DNA of 64,000 nt from the NCBI GenBank assembly GCA_009103225.1, contig RHPI01002533.1:1756936-1820935 (forward strand), in the 5' to 3' direction. Of this stretch, positions 37,991 to 49,074 are shown piece by piece (the stretch's first letter is position 1; each line of letters begins with the position of its first letter). The translations under genes and the position numbers were made by a program. The notes under the pieces were generated by a model that saw nothing but the letters and a program-made list of their open reading frames with translations, did not search any database and was not told the DNA's origin. The DNA comes from Chlorokybus atmophyticus. Its lineage: Eukaryota; Streptophyta; Chlorokybophyceae; Chlorokybales; Chlorokybaceae.

Positions 37991-38148
37991 TCTTTCTCTT
38001 TGTCTCTTTATGTGTACCGGTAGGCGTGTCAATGCTTTTGCCTCACCGTGGTAAGATTGCAATGTTTGCTATAGCTGCTTGCGGGGAAACAGTTGATACC
38101 GTATTGAAACCGTATTGGTTGCATTGTGCACATGCAAAAAGCATATTA

Positions 38149-38676
38149 TGTAACAGCACCACCGTCGCCGGTGATGCCCCTTCAATCCTCTACCCCAACA
38201 CCCACACCGCCTATGACAAGCCTTTCGACGGCGTGGCCGCCACTGAGCAAAGAACTGAAAGTCCCCCACATCAGATTGATGTGACCTTTTATATCAAGAG
38301 TATATCAACTATATAACTCTCGATAATTAACTCACAACTAGACATCGACCCTACAGATAGGGTAGGTTAGGAAATCCAGCGTGAGCCAATCACAGCTCAG
38401 ATAAGGTACCTATCGATAAGGTACCTATCCAAAGATACCTATCGTAAGGTACCTAACGAGATAGTGATCACATTATATCAAATGTGACACTAAATAGGCT
38501 TGAATAAGCGGTTCTACACCCATTGGGACTTATTTAAGCTATGATAAAGCATCATAGCCTTTAATAAGCGAGGAACCGTAGAAAAGAGGTATAAATAAGC
38601 ATATTTAAATACTTATTCATACAAAATGTGTTATTCAGGTAGCAATAATACCCCTATTATTATTGCTCCCGTTACA
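38149..38676 (-). repeat. LTR A (3' LTR of unit 1)
   Basis: 528 bp, TG...CA ends in both orientations. It is almost identical to LTR C; I saw about one substitution. Contains four copies of a GGTACCTATC-like motif at about 38403-38460. Confidence 0.95.
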
Positions 38677-38690
38677 TTCCCCCCCACTTA
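38677..38690 (-). other. Polypurine tract of unit 1
   Basis: On the minus strand the sequence reads AAGTGGGGGGGAA immediately before the 3' LTR. This is where plus-strand DNA synthesis is primed in this class. Confidence 0.85.
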
Positions 38691-38823
38691 GGTTTTCAAC
38701 GTCCTCGTTGAACTCAAGTTGATCAGGCTTGATTTCGAGTAATTGTAACCAGTGAGATAGCAGGAAATGACAGGGTGGTAATGAAACTGCACTGCCAGTC
38801 TGTCATAAAACCAAGCCCACAGT

Positions 38824-41800
38824 TTATGGGACAGGACATGAATCCCAATAAGCTCGAAGCAACTCGCGGCATTGCGTAAGATGCCTGTCGGGCTCCCAAC
38901 TGTTATGTTTCGGGCCATACCCTTTCCATTTCACCAAATAGCAAGTTGCGCGTCCTCGACCATTTAGCTTATGGTGCAAAATAGCTTCCACCTCGTATTC
39001 GAGCTCGCTGTCCACCTCAACTGGCGGTGGTGGAGGCTGTGTTCTACCGTCTGAGCGGTAAGGTTTCAACAAGTTTACATGAAACACGTTGTGTATACGC
39101 ACACTTGGGGGCAATTGCAGTCGATAAGCGTGCGTACCAACTCTATCAGTGATAGAGAAAGGACCTAACCATCGGGGCAGCAACTTGCGAGCACCCGTAC
39201 CTTTGATGGTTATGTTTTTTGCATTAAGCAAAACTTTATCGCCGACATCGAAAGTGGCCATTTTTCGATGTGTATCAGCATAAGCTTTTTGCCTGTCCTG
39301 TGCTTCTGACAGACACAGCTTGGCTCGAGCCAAATTTTCTTGCATATTAGTGGCAAATTCCTTTGCCGCTGGTACAGTCACGGCATGGCGAGGTACACGC
39401 AATGACGCTGGTGTGTTTGGGCGAATCCCATAATTCAAAAAAAATGGGGTTTCCTTTACACTTTCCTGCCACGCGTTGTTCACAGCGAACTCTGCCATTG
39501 GCAAGTACCTGTCCCAATCAGCATGATTAGGAGCCACATAGTGGCGAAGCATCTCTTCCAGTATTTGATTTGCTCGCTCAGTTTGACCGTCCGTTTGCGG
39601 GTGGAAAGCAGTCGACATGCTTTGTTTTACCCCCAACAATTCACAGACTTCTCGCCAAAACTTGGAGACAAAACGAGGATCACGATCTGTGACAAGTTCA
39701 CGCGGTATACCGTGAACGCGAAAGACCGTGGACACAAATAAGTGTGCCAAGTCCCGTGCACTTACAGTTGTGCAACACGGGGCAAAATGCACCATTTTAG
39801 TCAAACGGTCGACAAAAACCACAATAGCAGTGTATTTAGCTGCTGTTTCAGGTAGGTCAGTAATCAAATCCATACTGACACTATCCCATTTTTGTTCTGG
39901 AATTGCCAATGATTTAAGCAATCCCGCTTGTTTTTATCGTAGTGGCTTATTACGTTGACACACGTCACATGTGCGAACATATTGATCCACGTCAGCTGAC
40001 ATTGACGGCCACCAGTATAACTGTTGCGCAGATTTGAGTGTTTTGTGTTTCCCCAAATGCCCAGCATACGGCGGGTCATGCACTGAATGTAAGCATTGCT
40101 TACGCAAGTCGCCCGAGTTGGGAATTGCCAACTGCTCCCCTTTATACCACAGATTGCTAACAGCAGTAAGCTGTTGCAAGTTGGTTTGACTGCTAAACCA
40201 AACATCTGAGTTATAACCTGCGGACACTTCCTTTAAGAAAGGATCTTCAGGCTGTTGTACATTACGCATACTTCGAGAGCGCGTAAGTGCCAAAAGAGCA
40301 GGGCTGCGACTTAGTGGATCCGCCACATTGGTGCGACCCGGACGGTATTACCAAGTGAAAGTGAAACGAGAAATGAATTCATTCCACCTAGCTTGCCGCC
40401 TCGACAGATTTTGTTGCGTATGAAAGAATGTGAGCGGGTTGTGATCAGTAATCACTGAAAACTCCACCCCTTCCAAGTAGCAACGCCATGTGCGCAGCGC
40501 GTGCACCACCCCGAGCAATTCCTGCTCAGTGGTTGTGTAATTACGTTCAGCAGGAATGAACTTTCTGCTTTCATATGCACATGGTCTGTCATCTTGTAGA
40601 AGGACTGCCCCACACCCAATGGTGGAAGCATCACTGATCACCACAAAAGGCTTGGTGTGGTCGGGGAAGGCTAACACAGGGGCTTGTGTTAATGCATCTT
40701 TAATGCGTGTAAAAGCAACCTCGTGTGCCTCCGTCCACACAAATTTAACATCTTTTCTTAGTAAAGATGTTAAAGGGTTTGCCATGCCAGAATATGCTCG
40801 CATGAACTTGCGGAAATAATTGGCTAGCCCCAAGAAAGCACGTAACTGATGTACATCCTTGGGTGGTGGCCAATCCTTTACCGCACACACCTTCTGAGGA
40901 TCTGGTTTCAATCCTTCTTTGCCAATCACATGCCCTAAAAAGGGTAGTTCATCCTTTGCAAAGTTGCATTTGGACAGGTTGGCATAGAATTTGTGTTCAC
41001 GTAATCTAGCTAGAACCAATTTCACATGTTTGTGGTGGTCCTCCCGGGTTTTGCTGAACACAATAATGTCGTCTAGATATACCAGTACAAACTTGTACAA
41101 TTCATCAGCAAATACCGCATTCATTGCTGTCTGAAATGTAGCCGGTGCATTTGTTAACCCAAATGGTAACACTTTATACTCAAAGTGTCCTAGTGGGGTG
41201 CGAAATGCAGTTTTTTGTATATCCGACGGGTGGATTTTGATTTGATGATAACCACTGGTCAAATCCAGCGTGCTGAACACTGTTGCACCTGACAGCTTAT
41301 CAAACAAATCATCAATCCGAGGCAAAGGGTATCTGTTTTTCACAGTGACCTTGTTCAACGCACGGTAATCAATACACATGCGTAGCTTGCCATTCTTTTT
41401 GGGCACAAACAAAATTGGTGCACCAAAAGGAGATATGCTCTTTGTTATTAAACCTTTGTCCAATAACTCTTTGAGCTGTTTTTCCATCTCCGCGTGTTCT
41501 AAGGGACTTAGCCTGTATATAGGCCGCCAAGGTGGCTTTGCCCCCTCCTCTAACGGAATGGTATGATGTATGTTTCGATCGGGAGGCAACTCTGGGAGTT
41601 CATCCTGAAATACATCTGCGTATTGTTCCGTAAGTGACTGCACCACAGGGTCACTGATAGCCTGTTCAGCAGGTGTTTCCACCTGTCGTAAGTGCAGTAA
41701 GTATACGTCCTCACGTTTACGCATGCAACGTTTCAATTGCATAGCAGAGAGGAGCGGAACATTATCGCGTGGTATACGTGCGGGTACAGATGCTGTTAAA

Positions 41801-42555
41801 GTCATCCTACGTTTCCCTTTACGAAGGGTGCACGTATTGGCTCGAGAGTCTAATTGTAAACCTGCTTCAGTGTGCCACTGTTCCCCTAAAACAACATCCA
41901 CCCCGGGGATACCAATATCCACCACGATGAAGGCTGGTCGGGTTATATGGCCATTAATAACAAAACGCCCTTTTACCTCTCCCATTGCATTGAGAGTGGA
42001 ACCAGCAGCACGTACATATGACGTGACTGGTGTGAAAGGAATGTTATTACGTTTCACCCAAGCATGTTCAACAAAGTTATGGTTTGCACCAGTATCAATC
42101 AATGCTGTACATGGTGTACCCATAAGTTGACTCTCAAATCTCCATTTGAGTGGCACTGAGTGACCATCAAATGTAGCTAATATCGGAGTGCCGTGATTGG
42201 TAGCAGACTTGATAAAGATCACTTGCAATGGTGAAGCTCCTGTATCTTTGCGTGAGAGTTGCATGATTACTTCTCCCCCTTTCAACAATCGCGACCACGG
42301 GCCATGATATCGAGGGATAACTACACATGCAGTGATAGCATGTTGTAATTGCAACTCGTGTAAGTGCTTAACAGCAGTTACTAATTCAGAGAATGGAACA
42401 TTGATTAAAACACAACCGTTTGCATTTCTCAACACAGGTGGTGTGCTCATATCAGTCCATACATCTGATACATCGCAAAGAGAGGAAACTTTATCAAGAA
42501 GTACAGAGTTTTTAAAGTCGTTCTGCTCGACTAAGCTACCAACCACGGACAATTC
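38824..42555 (-). pseudogene. Unit 1 pol, interrupted by two nonsense codons
   Basis: Same polyprotein as the intact pol of unit 2 (45343-49074) and collinear over its whole length. Two CAA codons have become TAA: at 40348-40350 (just after RNase H, next to FTFTW) and at 39934-39936 (within the integrase zinc-binding region, after NKPLR). Protease, reverse transcriptase and RNase H remain open (40348-42555); the integrase core and chromodomain remain open (38824-39921). Both changes are C to T on the coding strand, and no frameshift was seen. The unit could still supply RNA in trans but not a full polyprotein. Confidence 0.93.
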
Positions 42556-43731
42556 CTATTTCTTTTCTCTCTGCTGCTTGGCCTTCTGTGCATTCTGTTT
42601 TGCATAGCACGTAGCCTCCCCATGACCTGTCTTCTTGCAGAAACTGCAAGTGATGATGGATTTGGCCGCATTGTAGGGGCCAGCAGGATGAGATGGTTTC
42701 GCCTTTTTCACAAAAGGTTTGTTGCCAGTGGCCGGGCGCTTTGCAGCTGAAACCGGGGCTGCCTCTTTTGCCGTGGTTTGCATGTTGGCGTGAGAGCGCT
42801 TTACACTGTCCACAGCAGCAACCATCTGCATCAGCATTGGTAAATCCGTCGAGGCCCACTCTTGCAAACTCGCGGGGTTGACGGCCACATGCTGCACGAG
42901 ATCTGTGTCCAAGCCACGCCTGAACATATCCAGCTGATCAGCATCACTGATAGGTAGTTTGCCAGCATTGATCTTGCTGACAAACGACTGAAAATCCTGG
43001 ATATACTGCTGAACCGGACGCCCGTTCTGACGCAGGTTGTGCAGCTGGTTGCGAGCAACCTGGGCAGGATCTGCGCCACCATAGCGCTGCTCCATGAAAA
43101 AGCACAACTGATTTACTTCCCGCCCGAGGTTTGTATCCCGTTGCTTACGGCGGTACCACTCTGCCAGAGCATCGTTTGGGATCAGCAACTCAGCTACACG
43201 CAATTTCCCCTCCTCAGAAATGTGAAGGGAGTTGACATAGTGTCGCAACTTCACAAGCCAGTCGAAGATGGCCGCTTGCTTGTTGGGAACAAACTCGGCA
43301 GGACGAGCAAGTGCTTGAACAGGTGGACCACCGTCAGCACGCTGCAGACGCTCGATCATATTCAGAACACGTTTGCCTTCACCCATCTGCCCCTCCCAAT
43401 CTCGCCCCATAAAGGTGGTGAGCTTTGAAACTTTTTCTGCCAATAGGAAGAGAAAGTTCACGAATGAGACAATTGCCTCACGAGGGTCCTGATCATAGGT
43501 GCTAAGGAAATGCTCCATCAAGTCCTGCTGTGTCATGCGAATAGAAAACTCAGGGAATATAGAAGGTAATCTATCATCCACTGAAGCTTCCGCAGCTTTG
43601 GCAGCTTGAGACTCATCAGGTGCATCATCCGGATTCGGAATATCTTCCATGGATGGAAATTCCTCCTCACGGGAAGGTTGCTCTTTTTCCGAGCTCTCCC
43701 CTTTTGAGGTGGGCACCGAGTTTTCTTCCAT
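42556..43731 (-). CDS. Unit 1 Gag (chromovirus capsid/nucleocapsid)
   Basis: 391 residues. Ends with a CCHC zinc knuckle (CSFCKKTGHGEATC) that binds the element RNA, followed by a Lys/Gln-rich tail and a UAG stop at 42556-42558. The middle part (FLLAEKV, PNKQAAIFDWLVKLRHYV, ALAEWYRRKQRD, QRYGGADPAQVARNQL) is typical of the Ty3-type capsid region. The N-terminus is acidic and Glu/Ser-rich. Nearly identical to unit 2 Gag, with a few substitutions near the N-terminus. Pol continues in the same frame after the stop. Confidence 0.95.
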   Translation of the reverse strand: MEENSVPTSKGESSEKEQPSREEEFPSMEDIPNPDDAPDESQAAKAAEASVDDRLPSIFPEFSIRMTQQDLMEHFLSTYDQDPREAIVSFVNFLFLLAEKVSKLTTFMGRDWEGQMGEGKRVLNMIERLQRADGGPPVQALARPAEFVPNKQAAIFDWLVKLRHYVNSLHISEEGKLRVAELLIPNDALAEWYRRKQRDTNLGREVNQLCFFMEQRYGGADPAQVARNQLHNLRQNGRPVQQYIQDFQSFVSKINAGKLPISDADQLDMFRRGLDTDLVQHVAVNPASLQEWASTDLPMLMQMVAAVDSVKRSHANMQTTAKEAAPVSAAKRPATGNKPFVKKAKPSHPAGPYNAAKSIITCSFCKKTGHGEATCYAKQNAQKAKQQREKK

Positions 43732-44669
43732 TTGTCTGCAAAACAGGCAGAATGGGATGGTGAGAACCTCACCAATGGACCAGGTTCAACGAGAGGATCA
43801 AAATGACCCCAAGTTGTAAAAGTCCCAAACAGAGTCCAAACCAGTCCCAAAATAGGAAAGGTTGGATCTGGAGTGTCACCAAACAGAACAAGTCTGAGTG
43901 GGACCAGAATGTCCTAACCCTGTGTTGTCCTCAACCAAGTCCCAATCTCCAGGCCGAAGCCAGAGGGGGAGGGTTTCAGACTAACAGGGTTTGGGAACAG
44001 ATTGTCCTAGAACCTCCCCACAACTGTCCTAACCAAGTCCCGATCTCCAGGCCGAAGCCAGAGGGGGAGGGTTTGGGAACAGTTTGGTTTGGAACTTACG
44101 GACCCGGGTCAAACGACCCGGCAAAGCCGCTGGCAGGTCACAGGTACGTCACAGGCATGCAACAGGCAAGCCACAGGCATGCAACAGGCAAGCCGTACGG
44201 TGACTAACTGTGACATGCACTGGCAAGCACAATGACAAGCAATCACCGCATGCAATGACAGGCAATCACTGCAAGCAATGATAGTGCACTAAGTGTGACA
44301 AACAGTGATGGCACACTAGCAAGCCGCAATCACCGCATGCAATGACAGGCAATCACTGCAAGCAATGATAGTGCACTGGCAAGCCACTGTGTGATGTGCA
44401 TGAAAGTACACACGTGCACTTGGCAAGCACCTGGCAAGCAGCTGACAAGCAGGCAAGCAGGCAAGTCACCGACGTGTGATGGTACCTCACACGTGGAGAG
44501 GCCGCCTCTTTGATAGGTGGCTTCAACGTGGAGGTAGCGCAGGGAAGCGAACTTGAAGCTTGGGCTGCGTGGACGAATAGGAGGCCGCCGCCGACGCCTT
44601 CTGATTGGCCGAAAGCAGGTCGCCGCCCCCTATAAGTACCCACGTCACCCCCCAGCTCCTGGATACCAA
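43732..44669 (-). repeat. Unit 1 5' leader with internal tandem repeats
   Basis: Lies between LTR B and gag. Contains two copies of a unit starting CCAATCTCCAGGCCGAAGCC (about 43930 and 44040) and repeats of GCAATCAC.GCAAGCAATGA and GGCAAGC type between about 44100 and 44460. The primer-binding-site region abutting LTR B reads TGGTATCCAGGAGC on the minus strand. No open frame of note. Confidence 0.75.
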
Positions 44670-45195
44670 TGTAACAGCACCACCGTCGCCGGTGATGCCC
44701 CTTCAATCCTCTACCCCAACACCCACACCGCCTATGACAAGCCTTTCAACGGCGTGGCCGCCACTGAGCAGAGAACTGAAAGTCCCCACATCAGATTGAT
44801 GTGACCTTTTATATCAAGAGTATATCAACTATATACCTCTCGATAATTAACTCACAACTAGACATCGACCCTACAGATAGGGTAGTTAGGAAATCTAGCG
44901 TGAGCCAATCACAGCTCAGATAAGGTACCTATCGATAAGGTACCTATCCAAAGATACCTATCGTAAGGTACCTAACGAGATAGTGATCACATTATATCAA
45001 ATGTGACACTAAATAGGCTTGAATAAGCGGTTCTACACCCATTGGGACTTATTTAAGCTATGATAAAGCATCATAGCCTTTAATAAGCGAGGAACCGTAG
45101 AAAAGAGGTATAAATAAGCATATTTAAATACTTATTCATACAAAATGTGTTATTCAGGTAGCAATAATACCCCTATTATTATTGCTCCCGTTACA
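44670..45195 (-). repeat. LTR B (shared middle LTR)
   Basis: 526 bp. Serves as 5' LTR of unit 1 and 3' LTR of unit 2. It differs from both A and C at several shared positions, for example TTTCAACGG for TTTCGACGG, GAGCAGAG for GAGCAAAG, and single-base deletions near 44782 and 44882. Confidence 0.95.
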
Positions 45196-45208
45196 TTCCC
45201 CCCCACTT
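45196..45208 (-). other. Polypurine tract of unit 2
   Basis: AAGTGGGGGGGAA on the minus strand directly before LTR B. Confidence 0.85.
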
Positions 45209-45342
45209 AGGTTTTCAACGTCCTCGTTGAACTCAAGTTGATCAGGCTTGATTTCGAGTAATTGTAACCAGTGAGATAGCAGGAAATGACAGGGTGGTAA
45301 TGAAACTGCACTGCCAGTCTGTCATAAAACCAAGCCCACAGT

Positions 45343-48300
45343 TTATGGGACAGGACATGAATCCCAATAAGCTCGAAGCAACTCGCGGCAGTGCGTAAGA
45401 TGCCTGTCGGGCTCCCAACTGTTATGTTCCGGGCCATACCCTTTCCATTTCACCAAATAGCGAGTTGCGCGTCCTCGACCATTTAGCTTATGGTTCAATA
45501 TAGCTTCCACCTCGTATTCGAGCTCGCTGTCCACCTCAACTGGCGGTGGTGGAGGCTGTGTTCTACCGTCTGAGCGGTAAGGTTTCAACAAGTTTACATG
45601 AAACACGTTGTGTATACGCACACTTGGGGGCAATTGCAGTCGATAAGCGTGCGTACCAACTCTATCAGTGATAGAGAAAGGACCTAACCATCGGGGCAGC
45701 AACTTGCGAGCACCCGTACCTTTGATGGTTATGTTTTTTGCATTAAGCAAAACTTTATCGCCGACATCGAAAGTGGCCATTTTTCGATGTGTATCAGCAT
45801 AAGCTTTTTGCCTGTCCTGTGCTTCTGACAGACACAGCTTGGCTCGAGCCAAATTTTCTTGCATATCAGTGGCAAATTCCTTTGCCGCTGGTACAGTCAG
45901 GGCATTGCGAGGTACACGCAATGACGCTGGTGTGTTCGGGCGAATCCCATAATTCAAGAAAAATGGGGTTTCCTTTACACTTTCCTGCCACGCGTTGTTC
46001 ACAGCGAACTCTGCCATTGGCAAGTACCTGTCCCAATCAGCATGATTAGGAGCCACATAGTGGCGAAGCATTTCTTCCAGTATTTGATTTGCTCGCTCAG
46101 TTTGACCGTCCGTTTGCGGGTGGAAAGCAGTCGACATGCTTTGTTTTACCCCCAACAATTCACAGACTTCTCGCCAAAACTTGGAGACAAAACGAGGATC
46201 ACGATCTGTGACAAGTTCACGCGGTATACCGTGAACGCGAAAGACCGTGGACACAAATAAGTGTGCCAAGTCCCGTGCACTTACAGTTGTGCAACACGGG
46301 GCAAAATGCACCATTTTAGTCAAACGGTCGACAAAAACCACAATAGCAGTGTATTTAGCTGCTGTTTCAGGTAGGTCAGTAATCAAATCCATACTGACAC
46401 TATCCCACTTTTGTTCTGGAATTGCCAATGGTTTAAGCAATCCCGCTTGTTTTTGTCGTAGTGGCTTATTACGTTGACACACGTCACATGTGCGAACATA
46501 TTGATCCACGTCAGCTGACATTGACGGCCACCAGTATAACTGTTGCGCAGATTTGAGTGTTTTGTGTTTCCCCAAATGCCCAGCATACGGCGGGTCATGC
46601 ACTGAATGTAAGCATTGCTTACGTAAGTCGCCCGAGTTGGGAATTGCCAACTGCTCCCCTTTATACCACAGATTGCTAACAGCAGTAAGCTGTTGCAAGT
46701 TGGTTTGACTGCTAAACCAAACATCTGAGTTATAACCTGCGGACACTTCCTTTAAGAAAGGATCTTCAGGCTGTTGTACATTACGCGTACTTCGAGAGCG
46801 CGTAAGTGCCAAAAGAGCAGGGCTGCGACTTAGTGGATCCGCCACATTGGTGCGACCCGGACGGTATTGCCAAGTGAAAGTGAAACGAGAAATGAATTCA
46901 TTCCACCTAGCTTGCCGCCTCGACAGATTTTGTTGCGTATGAAAGAATGTGAGCGGGTTGTGATCAGTAATCACTGAAAACTCCACCCCTTCCAAGTAGC
47001 AACGCCATGTGCGCAGCGCGTGCACCACCCCGAGCAATTCCTGCTCAGTGGTTGTGTAATTACGTTCAGCAGGAATGAACTTTCTGCTTTCATATGCACA
47101 TGGTCTGTCATCTTGTAGAAGGACTGCCCCACACCCAATGGTGGAAGCATCACTGATCACCACAAAAGGCTTGGTGTGGTCGGGGAAGGCTAACACAGGG
47201 GCTTGTGTTAATGCATCTTTAATGCGTGTAAAAGCAACCTCGTGTGCCTCCGTCCACACAAATTTAACATCTTTTCTTAGTAAAGATGTTAAAGGGTTTG
47301 CCATGCCAGAATATGCTCGCATGAACTTGCGGAAATAATTGGCTAGCCCCAAGAAAGCACGTAACTGATGTACATCCTTGGGTGGTGGCCAATCCTTTAC
47401 CGCACACACCTTTTGAGGATCTGGTTTCAATCCTTCTTTGCCAATCACATGCCCTAAAAAGGGTAGTTCATCCTTTGCAAAGTTGCATTTGGACAGGTTG
47501 GCATAGAATTTGTGTTCGCGTAATCTAGCTAGAACCAATTCCACATGTTTGTGGTGGTCCTCCCGGGTTTTGCTGAACACAATAATGTCGTCTAGATATA
47601 CCAGTACAAACTTGTACAATTCATCAGCAAATACCGCGTTCATTGCTGTCTGAAATGTAGCCGGTGCATTTGTTAACCCAAATGGTAACACTTTATACTC
47701 AAAGTGTCCTAGTGGGGTGCGAAATGCAGTTTTTTGTATATCCGACGGGTGGATTTTGATTTGATGATAACCACTGGTCAAATCCAGCGTGCTGAACACT
47801 GTTGCACCTGACAGCTTATCAAACAAATCATCAATCCGAGGCAAAGGGTATCTGTTTTTCACAGTGACCTTGTTCAACGCACGGTAATCAATACACATGC
47901 GTAGCTTGCCATTCTTTTTGGGCACAAACAAAATTGGTGCACCAAAAGGAGATATGCTCTTTGTTATTAAACCTTTGTCCAATAACTCTTTGAGCTGTTT
48001 TTCCATCTCCGCGTGTTCTAAGGGACTTAGCCTGTATATAGGCCGCCAAGGTGGCTTTGCCCCCTCCTCTAACGGAATGGTATGATGTATGTTTCGATCG
48101 GGAGGCAACTCTGGGAGTTCATCCTGAAATACATCTGCGTATTGTTCCGTAAGTGACTGCACCACAGGGTCACTGATAGCCTGTTCAGCAGGTGTTTCCA
48201 CCTGTCGTAAGTGCAGTAAGTATACGTCCTCACGTTTACGCATGCAACGTTTCAATTGCATAGCAGAGAGGAGCGGAACATTATCGCGTGGTATACGTGC

Positions 48301-49074
48301 GAGTACAGATGCTGTTAAAGTCATCCTACGTTTCCCTTTACGAAGGGTGCACGTATTGGCTCGAGAGTCTAATTGTAAACCTGCTTCAGTGTGCCATTGT
48401 TCCCCTAAAACAACATCCACCCCGGGGATACCAATATCCACCACGATGAAGGCTGGTCGGGTTATATGGCCATTAATAACAAAACGCCCTTTTACCTCTC
48501 CCATTGCATTGAGAGTGGAACCAGCAGCACGTACATATGACGTGACTGGTGTGAAAGGAATGTTATTACGTTTCACCCAAGCATGTTCAACAAAGTTATG
48601 GTTTGCACCAGTATCAATCAATGCTGTACATGGTGTACCCATAAGTTGACTCTCAAATCTCCATTTGAGTGGCACTGAGTGACCATCAAATGTAGCTAAT
48701 ATCGGAGTGCCGTGATTGGTAGCAGACTTGATAAAGATCACTTGCAATGGTGAAGCTCCTGTATCTTTGCGTGAGAGTTGCATGATTACTTCTCCCCCTT
48801 TCAACAATCGCGACCACGGGCCATGATATCGAGGGATAACTACACATGCAGTGACAGCATGTTGTAATTGCAACTCGTGTAAGTGCTTAACAGCAGTTAC
48901 TAATTCAGAGAATGGAACATTGATTAAAACACAACCGTTTGCATTTCTCAACACAGGTGGTGTGCTCATATCAGTCCATACATCTGATACATCGCAAAGA
49001 GAGGAAACTTTATCAAGAAGTACAGAGTTTTTAAAGTCGTTCTGCTCGACTAAGCTACCAACCACGGACAATTC
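45343..49074 (-). CDS. Unit 2 Pol polyprotein (intact chromovirus Pol, in frame after the Gag UAG)
   Basis: 1243 codons open from the codon after the Gag stop. There is no ATG near the start, so expression probably needs readthrough of UAG, giving a Gag-Pol of about 1635 residues. Domains in order: aspartic protease (LIDTGANHNFV, about residue 150); reverse transcriptase (YRALNKVTVKNRYPLPRIDD, STLDLTSGYHQI, catalytic YLDD in FVLVYLDDIIVFSK); RNase H (VISDASTIGCGAVL, TEQELLGVVHALRTW, TDHNPL); integrase zinc-binding H/C region (HLGKHKTLK, CDVCQRNK); integrase catalytic core (DLITDLP, TDRDPRFVSKFW, HPQTDGQTERAN); GPY/F-like module; C-terminal chromodomain (EYEVEAIL, YLVKWKGYGPEHNSWEP). The chromodomain and YLDD sequence place it in the chromovirus clade of Ty3/gypsy. 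No stop or frameshift was seen, so it may be autonomous. Confidence 0.96.
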   Translation of the reverse strand, partial: ELSVVGSLVEQNDFKNSVLLDKVSSLCDVSDVWTDMSTPPVLRNANGCVLINVPFSELVTAVKHLHELQLQHAVTACVVIPRYHGPWSRLLKGGEVIMQLSRKDTGASPLQVIFIKSATNHGTPILATFDGHSVPLKWRFESQLMGTPCTALIDTGANHNFVEHAWVKRNNIPFTPVTSYVRAAGSTLNAMGEVKGRFVINGHITRPAFIVVDIGIPGVDVVLGEQWHTEAGLQLDSRANTCTLRKGKRRMTLTASVLARIPRDNVPLLSAMQLKRCMRKREDVYLLHLRQVETPAEQAISDPVVQSLTEQYADVFQDELPELPPDRNIHHTIPLEEGAKPPWRPIYRLSPLEHAEMEKQLKELLDKGLITKSISPFGAPILFVPKKNGKLRMCIDYRALNKVTVKNRYPLPRIDDLFDKLSGATVFSTLDLTSGYHQIKIHPSDIQKTAFRTPLGHFEYKVLPFGLTNAPATFQTAMNAVFADELYKFVLVYLDDIIVFSKTREDHHKHVELVLARLREHKFYANLSKCNFAKDELPFLGHVIGKEGLKPDPQKVCAVKDWPPPKDVHQLRAFLGLANYFRKFMRAYSGMANPLTSLLRKDVKFVWTEAHEVAFTRIKDALTQAPVLAFPDHTKPFVVISDASTIGCGAVLLQDDRPCAYESRKFIPAERNYTTTEQELLGVVHALRTWRCYLEGVEFSVITDHNPLTFFHTQQNLSRRQARWNEFISRFTFTWQYRPGRTNVADPLSRSPALLALTRSRSTRNVQQPEDPFLKEVSAGYNSDVWFSSQTNLQQLTAVSNLWYKGEQLAIPNSGDLRKQCLHSVHDPPYAGHLGKHKTLKSAQQLYWWPSMSADVDQYVRTCDVCQRNKPLRQKQAGLLKPLAIPEQKWDSVSMDLITDLPETAAKYTAIVVFVDRLTKMVHFAPCCTTVSARDLAHLFVSTVFRVHGIPRELVTDRDPRFVSKFWREVCELLGVKQSMSTAFHPQTDGQTERANQILEEMLRHYVAPNHADWDRYLPMAEFAVNNAWQESVKETPFFLNYGIRPNTPASLRVPRNALTVPAAKEFATDMQENLARAKLCLSEAQDRQKAYADTHRKMATFDVGDKVLLNAKNITIKGTGARKLLPRWLGPFSITDRVGTHAYRLQLPPSVRIHNVFHVNLLKPYRSDGRTQPPPPPVEVDSELEYEVEAILNHKLNGRGRATRYLVKWKGYGPEHNSWEPDRHLTHCRELLRAYWDSCPVP

